Below, in pieces: positions 42,928 through 52,184 of a stretch of 64,000 nucleotides of DNA. Numbering within the stretch: the first letter of the stretch is position 1; each line of letters starts with the position of its first letter. This DNA comes from FEN-1219 sp963817615 (GTDB lineage Bacteria > Pseudomonadota > Gammaproteobacteria > Steroidobacterales > Rariloculaceae). The notes under the pieces were generated by a model. The model was not told the DNA's origin and did not search any database. It saw only the letters and a list, made by a program, of their open reading frames with translations. A program made the translations under genes and the position numbers. The stretch spans positions 124,001 through 188,000 of the forward strand of contig CAWFPH010000001.1 in the NCBI GenBank assembly GCA_963817615.1, given 5' to 3'.

Positions 42928-43356
42928 ATGAGGCTGTTGACGCCGGTCCGCTATGTTCTGTTCGGGGCCGTCGCAGCCGGGATCGCAGTCGTGATCTTCT
43001 ACGTGCTGGGACTCCTGATCGGTCCGCACTTCCAGATCGGCGCGGACCTGATCGAGCGCTGGATGGTGCGCTCGAGCTGCGAGACCTACGAGCTCGCCGG
43101 CAACGTGCACGATTCGCGCGGCGCGCCGATCCCGTTCGCGGTCGTCGAGGTGATCTACAACGACCAACGTCTGACGACGCGCAGCGGCACGGATGGCGCG
43201 TACCGCGTAGTGGCCAAGAAGCGCGTCTGTGATCCGAAACCCGAGACGGTCACCGCGACCGTGCGCGCCGATTCTTATCGGGGCGTGCGGCGTTTCTTGA
43301 GCTTCACGCTGCGTCGATTCGACTTTGCGCTCGAGGATGAGGCCGGCCCCGGCTGA
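42928..43356 (+). CDS. Membrane-anchored protein with a carboxypeptidase-regulatory-like domain
   Basis: A 142-residue protein starting MRLLTPVRYVLFGAVAAGIA. One membrane anchor lies at about 8-30, then an Ig-like fold with YELAGNVHDSRGAPIPFAVV, TRSGTDGAYRV and VRADSYRG, the typical pattern of CarboxypepD_reg domains. Two cysteines (CETYEL and KKRVCDP) could form a disulfide on the periplasmic side. No function can be assigned. I chose ATG 42928 as the first codon before the anchor. Confidence 0.6.
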   Translation: MRLLTPVRYVLFGAVAAGIAVVIFYVLGLLIGPHFQIGADLIERWMVRSSCETYELAGNVHDSRGAPIPFAVVEVIYNDQRLTTRSGTDGAYRVVAKKRVCDPKPETVTATVRADSYRGVRRFLSFTLRRFDFALEDEAGPG

Positions 43357-43514
43357 GCCGGCGGGCAGTCGCCTTCTGCACCGCGATGGAAACGGGTGCC
43401 GCGCGCTTAGCACGCTTCGAGAACGGCCCCGAGATCGGGCACAATCGCCATATCCGGCCCGTTCCGGGGAGTGTCGATGGGGGAGTACGGAAGGTCTGAA
43501 CGGAGCGGCCGCGC

Positions 43515-44135
43515 ATGACGCTGCATGTGTGGCTCGCGTTCGTCGTGCTCGAGACCGCCTTGTGCTTCACGCCGGGCCCTGCCGTGCTGTACGTGGTGTC
43601 CACCACGCTCGCGCGCGGTCCACGCGCGGGTTTTGCGGGTGCGCTCGGCATCGTCGCCTGCAATTTCTTCTATTTCCTGTTGTCGGCGCTCGGCGTGGCG
43701 GCCGTGATCGTCGCATCCGCCCGCCTGTTCACCGTCCTCAAGTGGCTCGGTGCTGCGTATCTTGTATATCTCGGCCTCAAGATGCTGATCGCTCGGAGCG
43801 CCTCCGCGCAGGCGGCTCCGGCGCGCGGCCGCGCAGCCGCGCCGGGCGCGTTGCTGCGCGGCTTCGGCGTGCAGGCCGCAAACCCGAAAGCCCTCGCATT
43901 CTTCGTCGCGCTGCTGCCGCAGTTCATCGATCCGCGCGCTGCCGTCGGCATGCAGATCGCGATTCTCGCGGTCACGTCGAACGTGATCGAGATCGCCGTC
44001 CTCTCGTGTTATCTGTGGATGACGGTGCGCGCCGGCGCCTTTGCCGCGACGCGCTGGCCGCAGCTCGTCAAGCGAGTCGCGGGCGGCTTCCTCGTAGCCG
44101 CCGGCGCCCGGCTCGCGCTCGTGCGCTCGCCGTAG
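43515..44135 (+). CDS. LysE/RhtB-family amino-acid exporter
   Basis: A 206-residue inner-membrane protein with about six hydrophobic segments. It has the family start LCFTPGPAVLYVVSTTLARG, with GFAGALGIVACNFFYFL, and GVQAANPKALAFFVALLPQFI later. Members export basic amino acids, homoserine, threonine or similar compounds; the substrate is not predictable. It lies 22 bases before an MHS transporter. Confidence 0.88.
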   Translation: MTLHVWLAFVVLETALCFTPGPAVLYVVSTTLARGPRAGFAGALGIVACNFFYFLLSALGVAAVIVASARLFTVLKWLGAAYLVYLGLKMLIARSASAQAAPARGRAAAPGALLRGFGVQAANPKALAFFVALLPQFIDPRAAVGMQIAILAVTSNVIEIAVLSCYLWMTVRAGAFAATRWPQLVKRVAGGFLVAAGARLALVRSP

Positions 44136-44157
44136 ATTCAACGACCAGGAGACGCCG

Positions 44158-45555
44158 ATGGCGATCGAGACCTTTCCCGCCCAGGCCGTCTTGGCCGAGG
44201 ACCTCGTCGACAAGCGCACGCTGCGCCGCGTGATCGTGGCCGCTTCGCTCGGCACGCTGTTCGAGTGGTACGACTTTTATCTGTACGGCAGCCTCGCGAT
44301 CTTTTTCGGCGGGTTGTTCTTCCCGAGCGGCAATGCAACGGCGCAGCTGCTCGCGAGCCTCGCGACGTTCGGCGCGGGGTTCGGCGTGCGGCCGGTCGGT
44401 GCGCTCGTGTTCGGCTATCTGGGGGATCTCATCGGCCGCAAGTACACGTTCCTGATCACGATCACGACGATGGGCTTGAGCACCGCGCTCGTCGGATTCC
44501 TGCCCACGTATGCGACCGCGGGCATCTTCGCGACCGGCTTGCTCGTGTTGTCGCGGCTGCTCCAGGGGCTTGCGCTCGGCGGGGAGTACGGCGGCGCGGT
44601 CACGTACGTGGCCGAGCACGCGCCGCACGATCGGCGCGGCTACTACACGAGCTTCATCCAAACGACCGCGACGGTCGGTTTCTTTCTGAGCATGGGCGTG
44701 ATCGGTGCGACGCGGATCTGGCTCGGCGAGGACGCGTTCCGCGCCTACGGTTGGCGCATTCCGTTCCTGCTGTCGTTCCTGCTGCTCGCGGTGTCGTTTT
44801 ACATCCGGCTCAAGATGAAGGAGTCGCCGCTGTTTGCGCGCATCAAGGAGACGGGCCGCACGTCGCGCAACCCGCTCGTCGAGAGCTTCACGAACGCCGT
44901 GAACCTGAAATACGTGCTGATCGCGATGTTCGGCGCGACGGCCGCCGAGGGCGTGATCTGGTACACGGGCCAATTCTATGCGCTCACGTTTTTGCAGAGC
45001 GCGCTTCACTTGGTCTGGCAGGACGCCTACATCATCGTGTCCGTGGCGCTCGTGATCTCGACGCCGCTGTTCGTCGTGATCGGGGCGTGGTCGGATCGCA
45101 TCGGACGCAAGCCGATCATGCTCTGGGGCTGCGTGCTGGCCGCGCTCACCTACATCCCGATCTACATGGCGATGAAGCACTACTCCAACCCGAGCGGTCT
45201 GCCGACAGCCGACCCCGCCGAGATCAACTGGGTCATGATGGTGCTACTGATCTGCGTGCAGATGGTCTACGTCTGCATGATCTATGCGCCGATCGGCGCG
45301 TTTCTCGTGGAGCTGTTTCCGACGCGCATCCGCTACACGTCGATGTCGGTGCCGTACCACTTCGGCGTCGGTTGGTTTGGCGGATTCCTGCCGCTGATTG
45401 CGACGGCCGTCACCGCATCGGCGTGGGCACGCGACACGTTCGGGGCGGGCGCGATTTACACCGGCCTGCTCTATCCGATTGCGGTGTGCCTCATCGCCGT
45501 AGTCGTGAACGTTCGCTACATCCACGAGACGAAGGACCATCGGCTCGAGATCTGA
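44158..45555 (+). CDS. MFS transporter, metabolite:H+ symporter (MHS) family
   Basis: A 465-residue, 12-helix symporter of the ProP/KgtP/ShiA group. The first helix reads FEWYDFYLYGSLAIFF, and the loop motifs GYLGDLIGRKYTFLIT and GAWSDRIGRKPIMLWG are typical MFS A motifs. RLLQGLALGGEYGGAVTYVAEHAP is the MHS signature. Relatives import organic acids, betaines or shikimate. CAGGAGACGCCG precedes the ATG. It is convergent with the 3-hydroxyisobutyrate dehydrogenase-like gene; the 2-oxoacid dehydrogenase operon beyond might use an imported acid, which is speculation. Confidence 0.9.
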   Translation: MAIETFPAQAVLAEDLVDKRTLRRVIVAASLGTLFEWYDFYLYGSLAIFFGGLFFPSGNATAQLLASLATFGAGFGVRPVGALVFGYLGDLIGRKYTFLITITTMGLSTALVGFLPTYATAGIFATGLLVLSRLLQGLALGGEYGGAVTYVAEHAPHDRRGYYTSFIQTTATVGFFLSMGVIGATRIWLGEDAFRAYGWRIPFLLSFLLLAVSFYIRLKMKESPLFARIKETGRTSRNPLVESFTNAVNLKYVLIAMFGATAAEGVIWYTGQFYALTFLQSALHLVWQDAYIIVSVALVISTPLFVVIGAWSDRIGRKPIMLWGCVLAALTYIPIYMAMKHYSNPSGLPTADPAEINWVMMVLLICVQMVYVCMIYAPIGAFLVELFPTRIRYTSMSVPYHFGVGWFGGFLPLIATAVTASAWARDTFGAGAIYTGLLYPIAVCLIAVVVNVRYIHETKDHRLEI

Positions 45556-45609
45556 GCGAACGCCGTCCGTGAACGGCATCTCGCCGGCGCCGCGGATGGA
45601 CGGGGCGGC

Positions 45610-46554
45610 TCAAGCGCGACCGGGTTTGCTCTTCAGCCCGTCGTCGACGGCTGCGTGCTCCGGTGCGAGGGTGAGTCCCGACGCCTTTGCCTGCTCCTCG
45701 AGCAGCACCGCGAAATCGCAGTCGGTATGGCCGGCCTCGACCGCACGGTTCACGAGGTCGCGCGCGGTTTGCGTGACGGGCAGCGGCACGCCGAGCGCCT
45801 TGCCGGCCGCGAGCCCGAGATCGAGATCCTTGCGCAGCAGCACGGGCGTGAACGTCGGTGTGAAGTCCAGATTCACGAGCGCGGGCGTCTTGTAACGAGT
45901 GAAGCGGGAGCCCACCACGCTCGAGTTGATGAACTCGAGGAACGCGTGGCGCGGCACGCCGCCCTTCTCCGCGAGCACCGTGATCTCGGCGAGCGACTGC
46001 GCGACCACGCCGAGCATCAAGTTGTGGCAGATCTTCACCATCCGGGCGAGCTCGCCCTCGCCAACGTAGGTGACGCCGGCGCCGAGCGACTCGAGGTACG
46101 GCTTCGCGACCTCGAACGCATCCTTCGGGCCCGAGGCGACGATCGTGAGCGTGCCCGATGCGACCACCTTGGCGTTACCGCTCACCGGCGCCGCGAGCAT
46201 CGCGGTGCCGCGTCGGGCGGCGGCGGCGCGGACCTCGGCAGAGGCTTCCTCGGACACGCTCGAGCAATCGATCAGGAGCTGCGGCGCGAGCTCGCCCGAC
46301 AGCACACCCTCTGCGCCGAGGCATACGGCGGTGAGATCGTTCGATGCCGAGACCGTGGTGAATACGATATCGCACGCCGCGAGCTCGCGCGGCGAGTCGA
46401 CGATGCTCGCGCCGAGCGCCGCGAGCGGCTCGACCTTGCTGCGCGTGCGGTTGTAGACGCTCACGGCGTGCCCAGCCGCGAGCAGGCGCTTCGCCATCGC
46501 GAAGCCCATGCGCCCGCCCGCGCCGATCCAGCCGAGCGAACGGCTCTCGGTCAC
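45610..46554 (-). CDS. 3-Hydroxyisobutyrate dehydrogenase-family oxidoreductase
   Basis: A 314-residue beta-hydroxyacid dehydrogenase. The NAD(P) motif is LGWIGAGGRMGFAMAKRLL, where family members usually read GLGxMG. The substrate motif is DCSSVSEEASAEV, then APVSGNAKVVASGTLTI, and the catalytic Lys lies in ARMVKICHNLMLG. It starts (GTG) one base after the E2 stop, so it belongs to the dehydrogenase operon. Family members oxidise 3-hydroxyisobutyrate, tartronate semialdehyde or similar acids. Valine breakdown would link it to a branched-chain 2-oxoacid dehydrogenase, but that is inference. Confidence 0.85.
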   Translation of the reverse strand: MTESRSLGWIGAGGRMGFAMAKRLLAAGHAVSVYNRTRSKVEPLAALGASIVDSPRELAACDIVFTTVSASNDLTAVCLGAEGVLSGELAPQLLIDCSSVSEEASAEVRAAAARRGTAMLAAPVSGNAKVVASGTLTIVASGPKDAFEVAKPYLESLGAGVTYVGEGELARMVKICHNLMLGVVAQSLAEITVLAEKGGVPRHAFLEFINSSVVGSRFTRYKTPALVNLDFTPTFTPVLLRKDLDLGLAAGKALGVPLPVTQTARDLVNRAVEAGHTDCDFAVLLEEQAKASGLTLAPEHAAVDDGLKSKPGRA

Positions 46555-46555
46555 G

Positions 46556-47974
46556 TCAGACCTCGACGAGCCAGTGGCTGTTCTCGATGAGCTTGCGCAC
46601 GCGATCCAAGAACGCTGCGGAGTACGCGCCGTCGACCGCGCGGTGATCGAAGGATTGTGCGAGCACGCCGATCGGTCGGATCGCGATCGCGTCGCCCTCC
46701 GACGTTTCGATGACCACCGGCTTCTTGCGCACGCCATCGGTCGAGAGGATCGCGACTTGCGGCTGGTTGATGATCGGTGCCGTGATCAGCGTGCCGAACG
46801 TGCCGGAGTTGGACAGCGTGTACGTGCCGCCGGCGAAGTCGTCGGGTTTCAGGCGATTGCTACGCGCACGCTGGGACAGATCGTGAATGGCGCCCGCGAG
46901 CTGTCCGACGGAGAGCTTGTCGGCCGACTTGATGACCGGCGCAACGAGACCCTCGGCGCCGAGATCGATCGCGATCGCGAGATTCACGTGCTCGTGCAGC
47001 ACCAAGCCGTCACTCTGCACGCTGGCGTTCAAGTTCGGGAAATCGCGCAGCGCCGCGCACACCGCATGACCGATGAACGGCAGATAGGTGAGCGAGTGGC
47101 CGTGCTTGGCTTTCCACGCCTCGCGCACGGTCTTGCGCACGCGATCGACGCGATGGAAGTCGACCTCGATCGCCTGCAAGACGTGCGGGCTGATCGATTT
47201 CGAGCGCACCATGTGGTCTGCCGTGAGCTTGCGGATGCGCGTGAACGGTTGCGCGCCGCCGGCCGCCGGTACCGGCGCTGGGCTCGGGGCGCGGGCAGCC
47301 GGAGCCGCGGCCGGCTGCGCGGCGGCCGGTGTGGCTTGCGCGGCGGCCGGTGCGGCATGCGCCGCGGCCGCGGGTTGAGCCTTCTGCGCCGAGATGAACT
47401 CGAGCACGTTGCGACGTGTGATGCGGCCGTTGCGCCCCGAGCCGCTCACGGCCGCGAGATCGACGCGGTACTCGGCTGCGAGGCGGCGAACCGCGGGCGA
47501 CAGCCGCTGATGATCGTCGCGCTGCACGCTGTTCGGCTGCGCAGCGGCTGCACTGGCTTGGGAAGGCGCCGCGGCGGCCGTGCCGGAGGCCGCAGCCTCC
47601 GGATGCTCGATCGACGGCGGCATCGCGGCGTACCAGGAGGGCGGCGCCGGCTCGGGCGCCGCGGCCGGCGCGGCCGGCGCGGGTTGCGCGGCTGCAGGCG
47701 GCGAGGACGCGGCGGCGGCCGCCGGCTGCGCGCCCGCGCTCGCGCTCGTCTCGATCACCGCGAGCACGGTGCCGACATCGACGGTGGCTCCGGCTTGCAC
47801 GAGGATTTGCGTGAGCACGCCGGCAACGGGGGCCGGCACCTCCATCGACACCTTGTCGGTCTCGACATCGAACAGGATCTCGTCGGCGGCGATCGTGTCC
47901 CCGACCTGCTTGTGCCAATTCGCGACGGTGCCCTCGGTGACGGTCTCACCGAGCTGCGGCATCAATACATTCAT
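46556..47974 (-). CDS. 2-Oxoacid dehydrogenase E2, dihydrolipoyl acyltransferase
   Basis: The 472-residue core subunit. One lipoyl domain at 1-78 has Lys41 in DVETDKVSMEV. A long Ala/Pro linker and a peripheral-subunit-binding domain at about 155-195 (LSPAVRRLAAEYRVDLAAVS) follow. The catalytic domain ends with SFDHRAVDGAYSAAF, with active His444 and Asp448. A second Ala/Pro linker lies at about 200-245. It follows E1-alpha and E1-beta. No E3 (lpd) is in the operon, so a shared dihydrolipoamide dehydrogenase must serve it. Confidence 0.92.
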   Translation of the reverse strand: MNVLMPQLGETVTEGTVANWHKQVGDTIAADEILFDVETDKVSMEVPAPVAGVLTQILVQAGATVDVGTVLAVIETSASAGAQPAAAAASSPPAAAQPAPAAPAAAPEPAPPSWYAAMPPSIEHPEAAASGTAAAAPSQASAAAAQPNSVQRDDHQRLSPAVRRLAAEYRVDLAAVSGSGRNGRITRRNVLEFISAQKAQPAAAAHAAPAAAQATPAAAQPAAAPAARAPSPAPVPAAGGAQPFTRIRKLTADHMVRSKSISPHVLQAIEVDFHRVDRVRKTVREAWKAKHGHSLTYLPFIGHAVCAALRDFPNLNASVQSDGLVLHEHVNLAIAIDLGAEGLVAPVIKSADKLSVGQLAGAIHDLSQRARSNRLKPDDFAGGTYTLSNSGTFGTLITAPIINQPQVAILSTDGVRKKPVVIETSEGDAIAIRPIGVLAQSFDHRAVDGAYSAAFLDRVRKLIENSHWLVEV

Positions 47975-47998
47975 TCGACGGTGTCCTTCCGAGGGGCG

Positions 47999-48973
47999 TC
48001 AGTCCGCGAGCTCGCGAACGGCCGCGACGATGCGATCGACGTTCGGCAGCTGCGCGTCCTCGAGGTTGTTCGCGGCCGCAAGCGGTATGTGCGGCGTGGT
48101 CACGCGCACGATCGGTCCGTCGAGATCCCAGAACAGCTCCTCGGCGACGATCGACGCGATCTCCGCGCCCCAGCCGCACAGCCGCGGGTTTTCCTCGACC
48201 GTCACGAGCCGGCCGGTTTTCGCGACCTCGTTCAGGATGGTCTGCGTGTCGAGCGGCACGAGGCAGCGCAGGTCGATGACCGATGCGCTGATGCCTTGCT
48301 CCTGCAAAGTCTCGGCCGCTTTCACGGCGCGCGGCACCATCGCGGCGAGCGCGACGATCGTCACGTCCGAACCTTCGCGCACGACGTTCGCCTTGCCGAG
48401 CTCTACCAGGTGCTCGCCGTCCGGCACGTCTCCCTTGGTCGCGTACAGCGACTTCTGCTCGAAGAACAGCACGGGATCCTCGTCGCGAATCGACGCGGCG
48501 AGCAGTCCTTTTACGTCGCCCGGGTAGGCCGGCGCGACGACTTTGAGACCTGGGATCGCCATCGCCCAGTTCTCGACGCTTTGCGAATGCTGCGCGCCGA
48601 ATCGCGCGCCGCCGCCGTTGCCGGAGCGGATCACGAGCGGCAGCGTGACCTGGCCGTCCGTCATGTAGCGCGCTTTCGCGATCTCGTTGACGACGATGTC
48701 CCAGCACACCGCGAAGAAGTCCGAGAACATGATCTCGGCGATCGGCCGCAGCCCGGTCATCGCGGCGCCCATCGTGGCGCCCAAGATCGCCTGCTCGGAG
48801 ATCGGCGTGTCCTTGACGCGCTTGTCGCCGAACTCGTCCAACAGGCCGACCGTGGTCTTGAACACCCCGCCCGCGCGAGCGACGTCCTCGCCCAAGAACA
48901 CGACGTTCGGATCGCGGCGCATCTCCTGCGCCATGGCGGCCGCGACGGCCTCGCGATAGGTTAGTTGCGCCAT
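47999..48973 (-). CDS. 2-Oxoacid dehydrogenase E1 beta subunit
   Basis: A 324-residue E1-beta of the AcoB/PdhB/BkdA2 group. It begins MAQLTYREAVAAAMAQEM, followed by PNVVFLGEDVARAGGVF with the TPP-contacting Glu. TPISEQAILGATMGAAMTGL and RSGNGGGARFGAQHSQS are conserved. The ATG at 48973 has GGAGG six bases upstream, so I reject the longer MGGWRLG start. It overlaps the end of the E1-alpha gene by 13 bases. Confidence 0.92.
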   Translation of the reverse strand: MAQLTYREAVAAAMAQEMRRDPNVVFLGEDVARAGGVFKTTVGLLDEFGDKRVKDTPISEQAILGATMGAAMTGLRPIAEIMFSDFFAVCWDIVVNEIAKARYMTDGQVTLPLVIRSGNGGGARFGAQHSQSVENWAMAIPGLKVVAPAYPGDVKGLLAASIRDEDPVLFFEQKSLYATKGDVPDGEHLVELGKANVVREGSDVTIVALAAMVPRAVKAAETLQEQGISASVIDLRCLVPLDTQTILNEVAKTGRLVTVEENPRLCGWGAEIASIVAEELFWDLDGPIVRVTTPHIPLAAANNLEDAQLPNVDRIVAAVRELAD

Positions 48974-49992
48974 GCCGAGCCTCCATCCGCCCAAACGTCC
49001 GTGCTCGCGATTTCGAGCGGGGGGGGCGGCGCGTTGCGCGCAGTCTCCGTCGCCTCGTCGATCTTCGCCTTGGTTTCATCGTCGATGCGCTGCAGCTCGC
49101 CTTCGCTGACGCCCATCTGCAGCAGCCGCGCGCGGTAGCGCGGAAGCGGATCCTTCGCGAGCCATTCCTGGACCTCGTCATCGGGCCGGTACTTGCCGGG
49201 ATCGGCGCGCGAGTGGCCGCCGTGGCGATAGGTCTCGGCCTCGATCAGGCTCGGGCCGCCGCCGCGGCGCGCGAGCTCGAGCGCGCGCTGCGCGGTGCGG
49301 TACACGACGTCGACGTCGTTGCCGTCGATGAGCACGGGCTCTAGCCCGTACGCGCTCGCGCGGTCGGCCGCCGGATGCTCCACTGCCGTGACGTCGTGAA
49401 TCGACGTGTACTCCATGTACAGGTTGTTCTCGCAGACGAACACCACGGGCAGCTTCCAGATCACGGCAAGGTTCAGCGCCTCGTGGAAGGCGCCGATGTT
49501 CGTGGTGCCGTCGCCGAAGAAGCACACGGCTACTTGCTCGGTGCCGCGGTATTGCGCGGACCACGCGGCGCCATTCGCAATCGTGAGATGGGCCCCGACG
49601 ATCGCGTAGGAGCCCATCATGTTGTGCTCGACGCTCGTCAGGTGCATGGAGCCGCCCTTGCCGCGCATGAGGCCGGACGAATTGCCCATGAGCTCGCCCA
49701 AAATCTCGGTCATCGATACGCCGCGCACGAGCGTATGGTTGTGGCCGCGATAGGTGCAGAACGTGTAGTCGTCGGGCCGCATCGCGGTTCCGAAACCGGC
49801 GGCAATCGCCTCTTGACCGAGCGCGAGGTGGCTCGTGCCCTTGATCAGGTTCTGCATGAACAGGTCGTAGGCGCGCTTCTCGAGCGCGCGGCACTCCTGC
49901 ATCGTGCGGTACAGCTTCAGCCGGATCTCCGGGCTGATCGCCGTTTGCGGTCCGCGGGCCGCGGGGATCGGGGACATTGTTTGTACGTCCAC
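48961..49992 (-). CDS. 2-Oxoacid dehydrogenase E1 alpha subunit (AcoA/PdhA type)
   Basis: A 343-residue TPP-binding decarboxylase subunit. The TPP motif runs from FFGDGTTNIGAFHEALNLA to FVCENN. Upstream are GKGGSMHLTSVEHNMMGSYA and YRGHNHTLVRGVSMTEILGE; TYRHGGHSRADPGKYR is the usual phosphorylation-loop region. The form with short heterodimeric E1 subunits fits acetoin or branched-chain rather than E. coli PDH-type complexes. The substrate cannot be read from sequence alone. GTG 49992 with AAGAGG upstream is taken as start; ATG 49977 is the alternative. Confidence 0.9.
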   Translation of the reverse strand: MDVQTMSPIPAARGPQTAISPEIRLKLYRTMQECRALEKRAYDLFMQNLIKGTSHLALGQEAIAAGFGTAMRPDDYTFCTYRGHNHTLVRGVSMTEILGELMGNSSGLMRGKGGSMHLTSVEHNMMGSYAIVGAHLTIANGAAWSAQYRGTEQVAVCFFGDGTTNIGAFHEALNLAVIWKLPVVFVCENNLYMEYTSIHDVTAVEHPAADRASAYGLEPVLIDGNDVDVVYRTAQRALELARRGGGPSLIEAETYRHGGHSRADPGKYRPDDEVQEWLAKDPLPRYRARLLQMGVSEGELQRIDDETKAKIDEATETARNAPPPPLEIASTDVWADGGSAWRN

Positions 49993-50150
49993 TGCGTTGC
50001 GCCTCTTGTTGAATCGGGCTCAATAGTACTCCAGCCCGAGGCGACGGCGGGCGAATCACGGGGATTCGGCGATGCCAGCGAGTGGAGCCCGCTTAGCCTA
50101 GCAAGACCGCGATAACGCGGCCATAGCGAACTTGACCGAATACGGCGCGC

Positions 50151-50594
50151 TCATCGGTTTTCCTCGGCTGCGAGCTCGAGCATCAGCAGCGCGGCGCTCG
50201 CGAGTTGCCGCTGCTCGCGACGATTGAGATTGCGCGCGACCGCACCGGCGAGCCAGGCACGTTCCGCGGCGACGTGCTCGGCCAGTGCGCGGCGGCCGGC
50301 CTTCGTGATCTCGATGACGAGCGCGCGGCGGTCCGCGCCGTGGCGGCGGCGCGTGATCAGCCCATCCGCCTCGAGCGTCGCAATGAGCCGCGTGAGCGAC
50401 TGCGGCTTGAGCCGCTCGGCGCGTGCCAGGTCGACGGCCGGCATCGGCCCGAGGCGATGCAGCGTCGCGAGAACGCCGAGCGCCGACAACGACACGGCGC
50501 CCTCCGGCCGTTCCGCCCGGAGGCGCCGGGCGAGCTGCAGCACTGCGCGAACGATCAGCGCAACTGTTGCGGGCGGCGGGCTTGTCTCGCTCAT
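50151..50594 (-). CDS. MarR-family transcriptional regulator
   Basis: A 147-residue winged-helix protein: SLSALGVLATLHRLGPMPAV, the recognition helix LKPQSLTRLIATLEADGLIT, and the wing RRRHGADRRALVIEITKAG. C-terminal dimerisation helices follow. It is divergent from the carboxylesterase, and a palindrome overlaps its start codon, which points to autorepression. The ligand is unknown. Confidence 0.9.
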   Translation of the reverse strand: MSETSPPPATVALIVRAVLQLARRLRAERPEGAVSLSALGVLATLHRLGPMPAVDLARAERLKPQSLTRLIATLEADGLITRRRHGADRRALVIEITKAGRRALAEHVAAERAWLAGAVARNLNRREQRQLASAALLMLELAAEENR

Positions 50595-50607
50595 ATGATA
50601 CGCATAT
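50593..50607. promoter_or_regulatory. Candidate MarR operator
   Basis: ATATG-ATACG-CATAT is a perfect five-base inverted repeat overlapping the marR start codon, in an AT-rich 42-base gap between marR and the esterase gene. A dimeric MarR bound here would block both promoters. Confidence 0.45.
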
Positions 50608-50636
50608 CTTACTATTAATTCGGTTGGAGCACCGCC

Positions 50637-52184
50637 ATGATCGAGCGCGTTCGCCGTCTCTTATCGCTGGTACTCGCGGCGGTGCTCGCGGGGCCGGCCT
50701 TCGCTCAGCACAACGCGGCGGGCGCCGAGTCCGAGCCAGTCCGAGCTCGCGTGCAGCAGGGCGTCCTGCTCGGGAGCGGCGTCGCCGGCATCACGATCTT
50801 TCGCGGCATTCCATACGCCGCGCCGCCCATCGGGGCGCTGCGGTGGGCGTTGCCGCAGCCGGCGCCGAGCTGGAGCGGCGACCGCGATGCAAGCGCCTTC
50901 GGCTCGGCCTGCATGCAGCCGGCAGTGCCTCGGAATGTGCCGGTCGCGAGTCCCGCGGCGAAGCTGAGCGAGGACTGCCTCACGTTGAACGTCTGGGCGC
51001 CGCGCGACGCGCAGCGGGCGCCCGTGATGGTCTGGCTGCACGGCGGCGGCAACCGCGACGGCGCGGCGGCGGATCGGTTCTACGACGGTTCCGGTTTCGC
51101 GCGCGACGGTGTGATCCTCGTGTCCTTGAACTATCGACTGGGCGTGTTCGGCTTCCTCGCGTTCGAAGGCCAAGCGAATTTCGGTCTTTGGGACCAGATC
51201 GCGGCGCTCAAATGGGTGCGGGCGAACATCGCGGCATTCGGCGGAGATCCAGACAACGTCACGTTGTTCGGTGAATCGGCCGGCGGCGAGGACGTAATCG
51301 CGTTGCTCGCGGCGAAACCCGCACGCGGCTTGTTCGCGAAGGCCATCGTCGAATCGGGGGGCGGCGGCTTCGGTCCGCCGCCGACGCTCGCGCAGGCGAC
51401 GGTCGCATCCGACGCGCTGCTGGCCTTGCCGGAGCCGCACGCGCAGAGCGCGGTCGACGGCTCACCGCGCGACGTGGCGGCCGCAGCGCTCGTTGCGAAG
51501 GAAGGGGCCGCGAACGACGGCGATGCCGGGTGGCGGCCGAGCCCCGTCATCGACGGCCGGCTTCTCACCGAAGCGCCGCTCGACGCGCTCGCGGGCGGCC
51601 GCGCGGCACACGTGCCGCTGATCATCGGGACGAACGGCGAGGAAGGCTCGCTGCTCGGACCGCAGCCGAATCCTCAGGTGATCTTCCCGGCGCTCGAGCG
51701 GACGGAGCTTCTGACCCTCAAGAATCTATACGGCAGCGCCGCAGCCACCGACCCGGCCTTCGCGGAGCTTCTGTTCCGCGACGGCTACTTCGCGGCCCCC
51801 GCGCAGTGGATTGCAGGTGCAGTCTCGCGTTCGGGCGAGCCGGCGTACCTGTATCGCTTCGATTACGTGCTGAGCTTGCTCAAAGCACGGCGCTCGGGCG
51901 CACACCACGCGTCGGAGATCCCTTTCGTGTTCGACACTTTCCCCGCGGCGGCCCAGAACGACGCGGACCGGCGCATCGTGGGTGCGCTGCACGGCTGCTG
52001 GGTCGCCTTCGCGCGCAGCGGCGCGCCCGCGTGCGCCGCTGCGCCCGATTGGCAGGCATTCGGCGCGGACCCCCATTGGCTCGTGTTCGACGAGCAACCG
52101 AGCTTCCGCCCGGTGGACGGCACCGCGGCGCTCGCGTTGCTCGAGACGCGGCTCGCCGCGAAGCGCCTGCGCCGCGGCAACTAG
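50637..52184 (+). CDS. Secreted type-B carboxylesterase
   Basis: A 515-residue alpha/beta hydrolase with a signal peptide (MIERVRRLLSLVLAAVLAGP, likely cut after AFA). The nucleophile Ser is in FGESAGGEDVIALL, Glu in GTNGEEGSLLG and His in GAHHASEIPFVF. The oxyanion segment is MVWLHGGGNRDG. FRGIPYAAPPIGALRW and SEDCLTLNVWAP are family hallmarks. It is divergent from marR, which likely represses it. The substrate is a small ester of unknown kind. Confidence 0.92.
   Translation: MIERVRRLLSLVLAAVLAGPAFAQHNAAGAESEPVRARVQQGVLLGSGVAGITIFRGIPYAAPPIGALRWALPQPAPSWSGDRDASAFGSACMQPAVPRNVPVASPAAKLSEDCLTLNVWAPRDAQRAPVMVWLHGGGNRDGAAADRFYDGSGFARDGVILVSLNYRLGVFGFLAFEGQANFGLWDQIAALKWVRANIAAFGGDPDNVTLFGESAGGEDVIALLAAKPARGLFAKAIVESGGGGFGPPPTLAQATVASDALLALPEPHAQSAVDGSPRDVAAAALVAKEGAANDGDAGWRPSPVIDGRLLTEAPLDALAGGRAAHVPLIIGTNGEEGSLLGPQPNPQVIFPALERTELLTLKNLYGSAAATDPAFAELLFRDGYFAAPAQWIAGAVSRSGEPAYLYRFDYVLSLLKARRSGAHHASEIPFVFDTFPAAAQNDADRRIVGALHGCWVAFARSGAPACAAAPDWQAFGADPHWLVFDEQPSFRPVDGTAALALLETRLAAKRLRRGN

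Noticed and set aside
46508..48964. 818-codon plus-strand frame over the E2 and E1-beta genes
   Set aside because: Its Arg/His/Asp-rich composition is the mirror of the real minus-strand genes.
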